From Stenotrophomonas bentonitica (lineage in GTDB: Bacteria; Pseudomonadota; Gammaproteobacteria; Xanthomonadales; Xanthomonadaceae): 64,000 nt of DNA. The notes beneath the pieces were generated by a model. The model was not told the DNA's origin, did not search any database, and saw only the letters and a list, made by a program, of their open reading frames with translations. Positions 8,520-17,389 of the stretch are shown here, piece by piece. Within the stretch, counting starts at the first letter, position 1. Every line of letters begins with the position of its first letter. Made by a program: the position numbers and the translations under genes. Location: NCBI RefSeq assembly GCF_013185915.1, contig NZ_JAAZUH010000002.1, positions 372,001-436,000 on the forward strand, in the 5' to 3' direction.

Positions 8520-8543
8520 AAAAGCCCGCCGAAGCGGGCTTTT
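8520..8543. terminator. Bidirectional terminator
   Basis: AAAAGCCCGC-cgaa-GCGGGCTTTT between two convergent genes, with A-run and T-run on either side so it can serve both strands. Confidence 0.85.
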
Positions 8544-8546
8544 CTC

Positions 8547-9335
8547 TTATTTGCGCGGTTCGTTATAGCATATCTCAAGAAGCGACCTTGCAATTCCCAA
8601 CTGGTTGCTCATGCTTTCAAAGAACAGTGACTTGCCATACTTTTCGTCGTACAAAGAAAAGAATTCATCCCAAACTTTGCGGTGATTGTCGTTGACGGTG
8701 TTGGTGATCGTTTCCACCACGTCTTTAAGCCGCGCAAGAGTTGCATCAACGCCGGCTTCCGACATCACAAACTCGATGTTCTCGTGTGTGATATCGCCCC
8801 GCAGAACATGACTTTCAAAAATCGATGTGGGGTTCATGGAGAAGGCCAGGAACGGGATGACATGCTCCCCGGAGCCGTCTTCCAGCGTGTGGTACAGATT
8901 CACCACGTGACTGTCTATGCGCAGCAGCACGTAGTTTGGATCCTTGCTGTTGGCGTAAAAGGCCAAATCTTGAACCGTGCGTGATCCAATAACAGCAAGA
9001 GCGTAGTTGAAACGAGCAATCAGTTTCAGCAACACCAATGATGCAACGTCATTGCCGGCGTCCGTAGCTGGGTTCGCAAGCTTCGTTATCGCCTCATAGT
9101 GTCCGCCCAACGCCAGTGTGTACGCGCTTTCGTAATAATTGGAAGCACTAGTCAATACCCCTTTGGGATTGTCGGTCAGTTGCTTTGGGACATCATCTAA
9201 ACGCAGATCGTACACTTCTCGTATGTCGAAGTAGGGGCGGTCGTCTGAGTAACGGTTGTGGAAAACAAATTTACACAGCCCGTCCAGCCGAATGTGGCGC
9301 GCACGAAATATCGACAAATCCGCAGTCACAAACAT
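8547..9335 (-). CDS. Conserved-looking cytoplasmic protein, unknown
   Basis: 262 aa; the start ATG at 9335 is behind GGGGGC on the minus strand. No signal peptide or membrane segment. Mixed alpha/beta composition with a charged C-terminal third (FFSLYDEKYGKSLFF). Divergent from the ankyrin gene at 9447 and convergent with 7778. No family recognised. Confidence 0.6.
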   Translation of the reverse strand: MFVTADLSIFRARHIRLDGLCKFVFHNRYSDDRPYFDIREVYDLRLDDVPKQLTDNPKGVLTSASNYYESAYTLALGGHYEAITKLANPATDAGNDVASLVLLKLIARFNYALAVIGSRTVQDLAFYANSKDPNYVLLRIDSHVVNLYHTLEDGSGEHVIPFLAFSMNPTSIFESHVLRGDITHENIEFVMSEAGVDATLARLKDVVETITNTVNDNHRKVWDEFFSLYDEKYGKSLFFESMSNQLGIARSLLEICYNEPRK

Positions 9336-9349
9336 ATTGCCCCCTGCAT

Positions 9350-9366
9350 GAATGGTGCTTCCATTC
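9350..9366 (-). promoter_or_regulatory. Leader inverted repeat of the 9335 gene
   Basis: GAATGG-tgctt-CCATTC lies 15 bases upstream of the ATG, just before the GGGGGC site, in the same relative place as the cassette inverted repeats. I see no TTGACA box for this strand. Confidence 0.45.
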
Positions 9367-9387
9367 TATCATCAAATGCACTGGGAC

Positions 9388-9431
9388 TTGACAATATTCA
9401 TTAAATTGTTTTGCTGAATACAGTCAAACAA
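9388..9431 (+). promoter_or_regulatory. Cassette-type promoter with inverted repeat
   Basis: TTGACA 9388-9393. Long inverted repeat TTGTTTTGCTG (9406-9416)/CAGTCAAACAA (9421-9431) with a 4-base loop, then AGGGGG and the ATG at 9447. Confidence 0.75.
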
Positions 9432-9446
9432 CGGTTAGGGGGTGTT

Positions 9447-10562
9447 ATGTATATCGGATCAAATTTAAAAGATGTCCAACAGGTTATTGCGTCGGGTCGC
9501 AATATTCAGGAGCGCAGTGGCATAACACAAAGCACTGCATTGCACCGCGCGGTCGATGGTAAGTTTTACGAGCCCGGTGTCGTGACTGCCTTAGTCAACG
9601 CTGGGTTGGACCCCAACGTCCGCGAGGTCAACAAACGCACACCGTTGCACTACGCACGCCACCCCGAGGCGATTGCCGAACTCATCGCAAATGGTGCTGA
9701 CCCCAACTTGGGTGACGTGAACGGCCAGACCCCTTTGCAGATCAATTTGTCGAAGGAAAAATCCATCTGCCGCATGCCCCGTGTCCAGGCTCTTTTGGAG
9801 GGCGGGGCGGACATCAACCAAGCAGACAACAACGGTGTCACGCCGCTTCTTTCGGCGCTGGAAGCACGTCGGCCCTCAGAGTTCATTGAGGCACTGGTTG
9901 ACGCGGGCGCCGAAATCAATGCTGTGAGCAACGACGGACAGGGTGTGTTGTGTTGGTCTACGGCGGAAGGGGACGTGGAGAACACAGCACTGCTGATCGC
10001 CATGGGTGCCGATATCAACGCGGTTTCCAACACCGGCATGAGTGTCCTGAACTACTGTGCGCGGTTTGAGCAGTTGGATTGCGTGAGAGTGTTGTTGGAA
10101 GCTGGCGCCGATCCCACCATTGCCAACCACGACAACCTCACGCCGTTGCATTTTCTGGCCTGCGGACCAATCAATCAGTGGGATCGGGTGATGTGCGAAC
10201 GCTCACAGCGGGCAGAGTTGGTGTCAAAGATGATCGAGGCCGGCGCCGACATCAACGCCGTGGACAAGAACGGCAACACCGCTCTCCACTTCGCAGCGAA
10301 AGCAGAACAAGACGACGTTGTACGAACCTTGATTGACCAGGGCGCTACGGTGTCCATCCAGAACAACCAAGGGATGACGGTTTTGGATGTGGCAAGACAG
10401 CACAGCAAGCACACAACACAGGGCAAGTCGCACGACGAAGGTGCCAACGGTGAAGGGGTGGTAACACTGCTTCAAAACCGCGCTCAGAAGGAAGCATTGC
10501 AGGATGCCTTGAACATCCAGCGGGATGAGCCCCAAGCCGTCTCACGGTGGCGACGGATGTGA
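9447..10562 (+). CDS. Ankyrin-repeat protein with basic C-terminal tail
   Basis: 371 aa made almost wholly of about eight ankyrin repeats (KRTPLHYARH, NGQTPLQINL, NGVTPLLSAL, GNTALHFAAK with ALVDAGAEIN-type loops). Ankyrin stacks bind other proteins and carry no catalysis themselves. The end (EALQDALNIQ... SRWRRM) is the shared helix-plus-basic-tail module. The ATG at 9447 was chosen for its fit to promoter and AGGGGG; upstream in-frame codons fall inside the promoter. No signal peptide. Confidence 0.85.
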   Translation: MYIGSNLKDVQQVIASGRNIQERSGITQSTALHRAVDGKFYEPGVVTALVNAGLDPNVREVNKRTPLHYARHPEAIAELIANGADPNLGDVNGQTPLQINLSKEKSICRMPRVQALLEGGADINQADNNGVTPLLSALEARRPSEFIEALVDAGAEINAVSNDGQGVLCWSTAEGDVENTALLIAMGADINAVSNTGMSVLNYCARFEQLDCVRVLLEAGADPTIANHDNLTPLHFLACGPINQWDRVMCERSQRAELVSKMIEAGADINAVDKNGNTALHFAAKAEQDDVVRTLIDQGATVSIQNNQGMTVLDVARQHSKHTTQGKSHDEGANGEGVVTLLQNRAQKEALQDALNIQRDEPQAVSRWRRM

Positions 10563-10702
10563 CCATGAGAGCTTAGGGTTTACAGTGTTTTTTTTGTTCT
10601 TGCTTGGGGGTGGGTTGCTGTCAGGGGATTCACACTGATACCACCTGTCAAAGTCCCGTTTTTCTGGCTATCATGCGTGCCTTCAACCTCAAGGATGACG
10701 AT

Positions 10703-11233
10703 ATGAAGCTGACGCCGGATATGGCGCTGGATCTTGTGCGGCTGCGACCCTTGATGGATAAGGCCAATGACCCTGGCGCTGACGGTGAAACTGTCGCGTC
10801 CGCGTTCGCCGCCAGTCAGGTGTTTGTGCGGACCTACAATCAAGCTTTTGCTGAGTATTTCGCTGGTCGATTGAATGGTGTGGCGCTTTCGTTCAATCGC
10901 GGGGAGTTCAACTACAGCTTCAGGGACACGGCAGACGCTGCGCACGCATTTACGATGCTTTCGATGCAGCAGGTCAACGACGCCAAATCAAAAGCAATCT
11001 GCGTGGGTGTGGTCAACCTGCTCCTGAGAGATATGAAATACAAATCAAGCTTCGATAGCGACCAGTCTTACCTCGCGGCGGTGTTGATGATTGCCCATTC
11101 AATGCACGCATTCCGCCGAACTACCATCAATCAGTTCGTTGCCGAAGGTCAGCGCACTCAGCGCGCCACGTTCTGGCGCTACTTTGTCATTGGGGCGGTC
11201 ACTGTTGGGATTGCCTATCTCATCTTTGGTTAA
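10703..11233 (+). CDS. Putative C-tail-anchored membrane protein
   Basis: 176 aa. ATG at 10703 follows AAGGA; an ATG at 10673 is also in frame but has no clear ribosome-binding site. Mostly helical soluble part, then a single C-terminal hydrophobic segment (YFVIGAVTVGIAYLIFG), which would anchor the protein in the inner membrane with its bulk in the cytoplasm. The start context GGATGACGATATG is identical to that of the minus-strand gene at 15596. Function unknown. Confidence 0.6.
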   Translation: MKLTPDMALDLVRLRPLMDKANDPGADGETVASAFAASQVFVRTYNQAFAEYFAGRLNGVALSFNRGEFNYSFRDTADAAHAFTMLSMQQVNDAKSKAICVGVVNLLLRDMKYKSSFDSDQSYLAAVLMIAHSMHAFRRTTINQFVAEGQRTQRATFWRYFVIGAVTVGIAYLIFG

Positions 11234-11285
11234 TTTTTCTCTTAAGCGCAGTCTCTTGTGAGAGGCTGTATATTGAGGAGTTCCA

Positions 11286-12221
11286 ATGTTTAAGCGTTTT
11301 GTACTCTTGTGCATCGGCATGGCTGTAATTCCCCTTTGTTTTGGTGCGCCCAAGTCCAATGCCCAAGGCTCAGCCGGAGGGTACATGCCTTTGACACAAA
11401 GTTGCGTGTTGGAGGAGGGGATGAGGCTCGGTCCCAACTTCAAGGGACACTCGGTCATGGCTGTGGCTGCGGCGATTGGGAATGTGCCGCCTAAAGATCA
11501 GTACGAAACCAACGATGAATTCAAGGCGCGCACGGAGAACGTGCTGTCCACGAAGCCGTCTGCTTTGCGTGACGGTCATCTATGTGTAATCAGTGCTGGT
11601 GCGCGTTTGACGGATGACTTCGACGCGGACGCACAAGTTCTTCGGGTGCGCACACTTGGTACGTACAGCAGCCGATGGTTTGATGGCGAGAAATACCACG
11701 ATATCGCCAAAGTCTACGGTGGGGAGAGAAACGTTCACAGAAGCGTCTACGACGCAAACAACGCCTATGGTGTTTCCTTGTCAGTTACAAAGAAGAAACG
11801 CGACGCCTATTACGTGGCCTTTGATAAGCAATCAGTGGTGGACGCCGGGGAGCTTCCAGGGCTTTCATACAAGGAGTTTTCACTGAGAGCTGATGTGGAA
11901 ATGAGTGGTGCTGATGCACGCGCTCAAAAGGATGATATTGACGTAGTGTACTTGTACGGTGTGGTTCGCCCGTATGTGGGTAACCACTCTGAGTATGAGT
12001 TCCCGAAAATTGATTGGCCCTTTGAGTCGGAAGAAAAACAAACACTGGTAACCGCATCCCTCAAGAAGTTGGCTGTCATCAATGTTCGTACTGGAATGAT
12101 TTTGAAAGTGTTCGATCTGACCGGCCAGCAAACTTCGGCATCCACCAGTTCTAACACCAATAATGGTGATCTTAGGAGCTTGGGGCCGTCTTCAATCAAG
12201 AAGCCCTTTGTGGTCAAGTGA
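11286..12221 (+). CDS. Exported protein, paralogue of the 19585 gene
   Basis: 311 aa, signal peptide (MFKRFVLLCIGMAVIPLCFG), RBS GAGGAG. Shared blocks with the protein at 19585: a P-KDQ/E-F-ET segment near residue 75, G-LCV near residue 97, and DFDADAQVLRVRTLG matching DYDADAQVLWANVEA. The two therefore form a paralogous family of secreted or periplasmic proteins with one conserved domain. C-terminal 40 residues are Ser/Thr/Asn-rich. Function unknown. Confidence 0.6.
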   Translation: MFKRFVLLCIGMAVIPLCFGAPKSNAQGSAGGYMPLTQSCVLEEGMRLGPNFKGHSVMAVAAAIGNVPPKDQYETNDEFKARTENVLSTKPSALRDGHLCVISAGARLTDDFDADAQVLRVRTLGTYSSRWFDGEKYHDIAKVYGGERNVHRSVYDANNAYGVSLSVTKKKRDAYYVAFDKQSVVDAGELPGLSYKEFSLRADVEMSGADARAQKDDIDVVYLYGVVRPYVGNHSEYEFPKIDWPFESEEKQTLVTASLKKLAVINVRTGMILKVFDLTGQQTSASTSSNTNNGDLRSLGPSSIKKPFVVK

Positions 12222-12723
12222 AGGATCGAGGGGTGATTGGCTTTTCGTAAGCTTTGTGGATGAGGTCTGTTATGTCCACCACATCAGGTTCGCTGAGAAG
12301 TTTTCGGCGAAAGTGAAGCGTGTGCGCGTTCGTGTGTACACGGTAGCGGCCAACCCTTTTCACCACGTCCAGTGGAATGAGCGCGGCGTATTCAACGTGC
12401 AGATTGCTGTTGAAAACCACTGCGGCAAGTTGATCGAAGGGGTTGGACGCCAAGTTCCTCAACGCGCTCAACTGCGTACTTTTATTGGCTGCGGTTAGTC
12501 GCCTGCCTTTAATCTGATACCGCGTTCCGTCAGGTCCGACAGCATCAAATCCTGCCTGGGAACCCGCCGCCAGCGTGGCATTGAGTGCGCGCGCCACCAG
12601 TGTCTCTGTGTAGTCTGCCACAGGGTTGTTCGCTGAGCGTATGACTCCCCGCTGCCGCAAAGCGTCCATCACGGCGCAATGAAGATCGAGCAATTGCCTG
12701 TCGGTGAGGTCATCTGTGTTCAC
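12214..12723 (-). CDS. DUF6998-like protein
   Basis: 169 aa from GTG 12723 (AGGGA seven bases before); a longer form from GTG 12741 is possible but has no ribosome-binding site. The pattern LTDRQLLDLH, RSANNPVADYTETLVARALN, DAVGPDGTRYQIKGRRLT and AAVVFNSNLHVEYAALIP matches my memory of the DUF6998 family, whose D...Y-x-IKGR block recalls a restriction-endonuclease-like fold. Activity is not established. Tail-to-tail with 11286, overlapping by 8 bases. Confidence 0.65.
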   Translation of the reverse strand: MNTDDLTDRQLLDLHCAVMDALRQRGVIRSANNPVADYTETLVARALNATLAAGSQAGFDAVGPDGTRYQIKGRRLTAANKSTQLSALRNLASNPFDQLAAVVFNSNLHVEYAALIPLDVVKRVGRYRVHTNAHTLHFRRKLLSEPDVVDITDLIHKAYEKPITPRSFT

Positions 12724-12831
12724 TGCATGGTCCCTGTCCACTGTTGCTCATAGGAGCGTTGTCATCATATCGGGGGCTACAGACTTCGCCCACTAAGCCG
12801 CTAGACTGACATCCTCTAGGGAGGGGGCGCT

Positions 12832-13350
12832 ATGGCTGGATACATTGGTTTCTTGCTTCTTGTTCTTGTGCTGGTTGTCTTGTTCAAAGTCGTGGCGTCC
12901 AGGGATCAGGTGATCCGCGAGCTGCGTGAGCAGTCCGCCCAGCATGGCAGGGACATCGCAGCACTTCGACAGGTGGTAGATGCAGTTGCGGATCGCGTGC
13001 TTCTGAGCCGCGAGCAACGACGTGTGAAGTGGTTTGACGAACTGCCGCCGTTCTCGCTGGATGACTTCAAGGCACTGTCTGCCGGCTCCGAGCGCGAGTT
13101 GATCGTTGCTTTTGGGGGAAGCGACGACGCCGAGGTCGTTGGCCTGCACTACCGCCACGAACGCCTTGAGTTCCGCACAGACGGTGAGAAGGACGCTGTG
13201 GCCTACGGTTATGCCCGCCCGTGGGCCACCGTTCAAGATCTACCAGTGAAGATCTATCTCAATCAGTACGCGCTTACGTCCAAAATTGTAGGCTTGGAGC
13301 AGGACGGCTTTGTGAAGCTTGCTCCCTACAGGGCGCGGTTGCCCGAATAA
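12832..13350 (+). CDS. Membrane-anchored protein with short coiled coil
   Basis: 172 aa; ATG behind GAGGGGG. One N-terminal membrane helix (residues 4-24) followed by a heptad-like stretch (RELREQSAQHGRDIAALRQ) and a mixed domain. Bitopic, with the C-terminal part probably in the cytoplasm given the basic residues after the helix, though this is uncertain. No family recognised. Confidence 0.55.
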   Translation: MAGYIGFLLLVLVLVVLFKVVASRDQVIRELREQSAQHGRDIAALRQVVDAVADRVLLSREQRRVKWFDELPPFSLDDFKALSAGSERELIVAFGGSDDAEVVGLHYRHERLEFRTDGEKDAVAYGYARPWATVQDLPVKIYLNQYALTSKIVGLEQDGFVKLAPYRARLPE

Positions 13351-13395
13351 TTCTTTGCCGTTCGGATGATGGATCAAACTTGAAGGAGTAAGGAT

Positions 13396-14175
13396 ATGCC
13401 GCATTCCCCGGACATGGATACCCAGGTCAAGTTGTTCGTGCTGCGGTCGCGCGCGCGGACTGCTGATATCCAACGGCGTTCCATGATGAACCAAACGCTG
13501 GACATTGAAGAGGAGACCCGTCATCGGATCTCTGCTGAAGGTTGGGAGCGATGCCTGTTGCGCGAAGGGCCGCGACAGGCGGAAGAGGTCATTCAGTTGT
13601 GGTGTGTGTTGCAGGCAAAGAAGTCGGCTTATGCTGATCTTTCCGGCGACCAAGAGATTGTCGATCAGAAAGTTCAATCCATGCGCATGGATGAAAAATT
13701 GATCGATGATATCGACAAGTGGATTATCGCTTCCGCTTTTCATGACACGCTTCGATCAACGCAGATCAAGACCGCCAGTGGCCGCTGTCCGCCTTTGCTG
13801 CTCCAAAAAAGTCCGCAGTTGGAGCAAGGCAAGGTCCGGGTTGTTGAAATCTTGAACAAGGAGTTCAAGGTGGATGGAGTTGCTGATTTTGACTATATGG
13901 ATCGCAACTACGAACTGGAAGCCCAAGCTAAACGTAACCGTGAAACGCTGTTGCTCTACGCCAAAGCGCTGTGGTTCGATCACACGGTTTATTCGCGCGC
14001 CATCAAGGCCGTGGCCGATGGGGATACGGATCTTCTGTTGAGGTACGACCAAGCTGTCTACGCCGCGTACGAACGGGCAGTGTCCCTGCCGGCACTGGGG
14101 GACATCATGGTCAAAGTCTTTGCCGCACTGTGCGCGCAGAAGCCTTACAGCGCGCACCTGTTCGACACTGAGTGA
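13396..14175 (+). CDS. Cytoplasmic helical protein, unknown
   Basis: 259 aa, RBS AAGGAG. Strongly helical, no signal peptide or membrane segment, and charged throughout (EEETRHRISAEGWERCLL, EAQAKRNRETLLLYAKAL). Follows 12832 by 45 bases and is likely co-transcribed with it, ending at the terminator at 14254. No family recognised. Confidence 0.55.
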   Translation: MPHSPDMDTQVKLFVLRSRARTADIQRRSMMNQTLDIEEETRHRISAEGWERCLLREGPRQAEEVIQLWCVLQAKKSAYADLSGDQEIVDQKVQSMRMDEKLIDDIDKWIIASAFHDTLRSTQIKTASGRCPPLLLQKSPQLEQGKVRVVEILNKEFKVDGVADFDYMDRNYELEAQAKRNRETLLLYAKALWFDHTVYSRAIKAVADGDTDLLLRYDQAVYAAYERAVSLPALGDIMVKVFAALCAQKPYSAHLFDTE

Positions 14176-14246
14176 TCGGGCGCGTAGAGGGTCATGGCGT
14201 CCAACGATCGCTGCACTGCGGCCGGCCCAAAGCAGCCACCTGGACA

Positions 14247-15596
14247 TCAAACTAAGCCCTGCATTGCAGGGCTTTTCCATTTTTGCTTATTACTTAATTG
14301 GTGATTGTTGTCGATCAATGTTGTCTGGATGCATGATAGATCTGCCTGAATTACAAATACCAATTCATTGAGCTGGTTATTGTCAAGCCGATGTCTTTTT
14401 GATGCGGCAAGTGCAAGCTCGATGGATTGAGCCATTGATGCAATCAGCCTGCCAAGCGCGGAGCAGGCTTCATGCGATAGTGATTTGCTGGAAATTAGCT
14501 GTTTGGCTAAGGAGGCGGCCCGAGCCAGCCTGCCGACACTGGAAGCAATTTGGGTTTCCAAATCTTTGAGTATGATATCAGGGGATTTATCAGAGTGGAA
14601 CCCGACGTACATCTTTCCTTGGAGTTTTTTGTACAGGCTTTTGGGTGTGGTTGCGATGATATGTAAAACCTCCGTGTCTACCTCTACGAACTTGAGGGCG
14701 TTGTAGTCCAGTGTTGACGCAACTCCGTCCTTTAGAAGTTGATCGACGGATGATTTTAGTGGGTGCACGTTTCGACGGTCGCTGTTGAAGATCGTTGAAC
14801 ACAAGGTCGTTATCTTGAAATCAGAAATCTTTGCTGGCTTGTTCCCTTCAATTGCGCTCGCCATTTCCTGAATGGCTTTTTCGGTTTTTATGCGGGTGCT
14901 TGTAAAATCATATTGCGGGGTGATGCTATAGACGTGCAAAACGCTTTCGTGCAACCCCCAGGCGTCGAAGTTGCAAGATGCTAAATTATCTTTGGTGAAA
15001 AATGGCGATTGGTTGTGATGCGTGCGCAAGGAGGTTTCAATGGCACTTTTGCAATATTTGGTGTCGGCCTCATTTATGTCGCCTGTCTCACTGGCTTTTT
15101 GATATATCTCACCAAAGCGCGGGTCTAGTAGGTCGTGTTCCAGTAGGTGTTCTTGGTAAAAACCCAGTTGCGCGATTTGCTGGGCAATCATGCCGGGGAG
15201 GAAATCATCTGTCAGGCGCGCGACAAGTGAGTGCGTTTTATCATCAGCAAGTACGGTTGGCAGGTCACGGGTCGTTATTAGGTGTTCGTTTGGTGGGAAC
15301 TTTAGGATGGATGTCTCCATTGCGCTTGCATTGAATAGGTTGCATATCAATGTGTTGAGATTTCTTGAGTGATTGCGTAGTGCTTCGGTTAATTCGTTGG
15401 GCTGCGCCAAGTTCAACTGAGTGTCCGCCAAATAATTAGCTAGGGCGGATGGTGAGTGGTTGTGCAGCTGCAAAAGTTCTCTGCAAGCAGACTCAATGTT
15501 TTTTTCTTCAAATGGCTGGCCGCCACGTTCCTGCATCGATCTTTCGTAATCATGCATGAGTGATTTGAAGTCGTCGCTTTCTAGTTTTGATTGCAT
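14247..15596 (-). CDS. Large helical protein, unknown
   Basis: 449 aa from ATG 15596, with GGATGACGAT before it. Long amphipathic helical stretches, few aromatics, no signal peptide or membrane segment. The region around residues 350-420 (SVGRLARAASLAKQLI, ALGRLIASMAQSIELALAAS) could be coiled coil. Its last seven codons run through the terminator of the opposing gene, so the true C-terminus may have been altered by that junction. Base composition is more AT-rich than the neighbours. No family recognised. Confidence 0.55.
   Translation of the reverse strand: MQSKLESDDFKSLMHDYERSMQERGGQPFEEKNIESACRELLQLHNHSPSALANYLADTQLNLAQPNELTEALRNHSRNLNTLICNLFNASAMETSILKFPPNEHLITTRDLPTVLADDKTHSLVARLTDDFLPGMIAQQIAQLGFYQEHLLEHDLLDPRFGEIYQKASETGDINEADTKYCKSAIETSLRTHHNQSPFFTKDNLASCNFDAWGLHESVLHVYSITPQYDFTSTRIKTEKAIQEMASAIEGNKPAKISDFKITTLCSTIFNSDRRNVHPLKSSVDQLLKDGVASTLDYNALKFVEVDTEVLHIIATTPKSLYKKLQGKMYVGFHSDKSPDIILKDLETQIASSVGRLARAASLAKQLISSKSLSHEACSALGRLIASMAQSIELALAASKRHRLDNNQLNELVFVIQADLSCIQTTLIDNNHQLSNKQKWKSPAMQGLV
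14254..14285 (+). terminator. Intrinsic terminator for the 13396 gene
   Basis: AAGCCCTGC-att-GCAGGGCTTTT followed by CCATTTTT. The T-rich side serves the plus strand. The stem also lies inside the last codons of the convergent minus-strand gene. Confidence 0.75.
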
Positions 15597-15831
15597 ATCG
15601 TCATCCAATACATTTGTTTGCCATGAATAGTTGGCGCGCCAAATTGCCTGTCTGCACGGTTTTTCGTCCCACGTTCGTGTCTAATAATGTCGGTTGTAAA
15701 TTTCGATCATAGCCGTCTGTGCGGTCGGAGTCTTATATCCAACGTGCTGGATGTCACTCTACGCACTCTATGCCTGCTGCCCGAGTGACCGGGCTTCCGG
15801 TCGGGCGGATGTGAAGGCGTTCAGCGCAAGC

Positions 15832-15851
15832 CGTTAGTAATGTTGCTAACG
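15832..15851. promoter_or_regulatory. Candidate LexA-type operator upstream of umuD
   Basis: A dyad, CGTTAGTAAT/GTTGCTAACG, lies 11 bases before the umuD ATG. Its TTAG...CTAA ends recall the LexA sites described for Xanthomonadales (TTAG-N6-TACTA), although the spacing is not the same. There is no CTGT-N8-ACAG box here. Confidence 0.35.
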
Positions 15852-15862
15852 ATGGCTGTACT

Positions 15863-16333
15863 ATGGCCGGCCCACCAGCGACCGCAGCCATGGACAGCAC
15901 CAATAGTCCCACAAAGGCCCACCAGCAGCCGCCAGAGGCCGCGCACCCTATGCTGCCGGTACGCGTGACCTGTGGCTTCCCAAGCCCCGCTGAGGACTTC
16001 TACGGCGCTGGCGACGGGCTGGACCTCAACCAGCACTGCATCTCCAACCCTGTGGCTACCTTCTTTGCCCAGGCCGACACCGGCACCTCAATGGTGGGCT
16101 TTGGGATCCAGCCTGGGGACACCTTGATTGTCGATCGCTCGCGCACGCCCAGGAGCGGGGACATCGTGATGGTGAACTGGGAAGGTGGGTTCACCGTGAA
16201 GAAGTTGGTACAGAGGCGCGGCCACTTTGAATTGCATTCGTCCGCAGAAGACATCCCGCCCATCATCGTGCCGCCCGACATTGAATTGGATGTGTGGGGC
16301 GTGGTCACGTGGTCGTTTACCCGGCACGCTTGA
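15863..16333 (+). CDS. umuD: UmuD-like S24 peptidase, DNA polymerase V subunit
   Basis: 156 aa. The core matches E. coli UmuD: self-cleavage site Cys-Gly in TCGFPSPAEDFYG, DLNQHCISNPVATFF, catalytic Ser in TGTSMVGFGI, and catalytic Lys in GFTVKKLV. After RecA-assisted self-cleavage the product partners UmuC in error-prone lesion bypass. The start is uncertain: ATG 15863 gives 38 residues before the cleavage Cys, ATG 15890 gives 29, and neither has a strong ribosome-binding site. Unusually, umuC does not follow directly but lies 1.9 kb downstream. Confidence 0.88.
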   Translation: MAGPPATAAMDSTNSPTKAHQQPPEAAHPMLPVRVTCGFPSPAEDFYGAGDGLDLNQHCISNPVATFFAQADTGTSMVGFGIQPGDTLIVDRSRTPRSGDIVMVNWEGGFTVKKLVQRRGHFELHSSAEDIPPIIVPPDIELDVWGVVTWSFTRHA

Positions 16334-16375
16334 CAATATTGGCTCCTGTGTTTGCTTGAATGTATTCAAGGCAAA
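16330..16375 (+). promoter_or_regulatory. Cassette-type promoter with inverted repeat
   Basis: TTGACA 16330-16335 overlaps the umuD stop. 15-base spacer, TTTGCT. Inverted repeat TTTGCTTGAA (16351-16360)/TTCAAGGCAAA (16365-16375), then AGGGGG. Confidence 0.8.
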
Positions 16376-16389
16376 TAAGGGGGTTTTAT

Positions 16390-17325
16390 ATGGTGATTTT
16401 TCAAAAGATTAAGGCGCTATTCATACGGGCAGCTGTTGAGCCGGTCAAGGCATTGCCTGTGGCAGTAGAAGATGTTCCTACCGTAGAAGATTGCGTGCGT
16501 GATAGTGGCGCTGACGAAATGAGAAATTCTTTGGTTCTATTGGGGTATCGTGAATCTCTTGTTGATCTTGTGTTGGAGGGGGATTTAGAAAAAACAGATG
16601 ACTACTTGTCTGTCTACCGCTACGACGCGACGCGCGTGTTTAATTGCGCCGTGCGTTTTACGGAAAAAACCACGATCTCCCGGTCGGATTTTTTGAGGGT
16701 TTCTGCAAAATATGTTGCCGACTTCCCGCTCATTCATGATTTATTCGTTGTGAACGCAGTCGGCAATCTTGATGTTATTACGGCTATTGAGATGGTGAAG
16801 CAGGGCGTTTTAGGCAATCGCGGCAACTGTGAAAGACTTCTTGTTGATCTATCCACGCATATCGATTGCCACCCGCGCATGGCGGATCTGCTGGCTGCGA
16901 TCATTCGGCACCGGCCATCATTGGATTTTGGGCGGATGCTGTACATGGGACTGGGCAATATGGCGTCAGTGCACAGGTTGTCCAAGATAATGCAGAATAA
17001 TGGATATGATTTCCCAGGCTGCGAGCCAGTTACGGTCGCGCCATTTTTGTTGAGTGTAATAGACCATGACGACTTCGAGCCTGGCGTGATTTCCGATTGG
17101 CTGGCGTGGGGGCTTCGCATTGAAGATCCCGAGAACTACTACCTATCCAGTCAATTCATTCAAGAAAGCAAATCAAAATACAAGCCGATATTGCAGTCCA
17201 TTGTTAATGAAATGCTTGAAGGCGAACGACGTAACAACGAACGACAAGCCGCCAATATCACCACGGCGCTTGCCGACGCCGGCTTGACGCAAGATGACAC
17301 CCCGAAGCCGAAAAGAAGGATGTGA
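16390..17325 (+). CDS. Cassette protein with basic C-terminal tail (paralogue A)
   Basis: 311 aa. ATG 16390 fits the cassette promoter and AGGGGG; the longer upstream reading runs into the promoter. Helical repeats (LVLEGDLEKTDDYLS, AVGNLDVITAIEMVKQGVL) look ankyrin-like but degenerate. The last 24 residues (NITTALADAG... PKPKRRM) are nearly identical to those of the next gene, and the bodies also align, so they are paralogues. It sits between umuD and umuC. No catalytic motif seen. Confidence 0.75.
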   Translation: MVIFQKIKALFIRAAVEPVKALPVAVEDVPTVEDCVRDSGADEMRNSLVLLGYRESLVDLVLEGDLEKTDDYLSVYRYDATRVFNCAVRFTEKTTISRSDFLRVSAKYVADFPLIHDLFVVNAVGNLDVITAIEMVKQGVLGNRGNCERLLVDLSTHIDCHPRMADLLAAIIRHRPSLDFGRMLYMGLGNMASVHRLSKIMQNNGYDFPGCEPVTVAPFLLSVIDHDDFEPGVISDWLAWGLRIEDPENYYLSSQFIQESKSKYKPILQSIVNEMLEGERRNNERQAANITTALADAGLTQDDTPKPKRRM

Positions 17326-17331
17326 CTGAGC

Positions 17332-17375
17332 TTGACAATATCGGCTTCTGTGTTTGCTTGAATGTATTCAAGGCA
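17332..17375 (+). promoter_or_regulatory. Cassette-type promoter with inverted repeat
   Basis: TTGACA 17332-17337 and TTTGCT at 17353. Inverted repeat TTTGCTTGAA (17353-17362)/TTCAAGGCA (17367-17375). Nearly a copy of the promoter at 16330. Confidence 0.8.
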
Positions 17376-17389
17376 GGCAGGGGTTCAAT

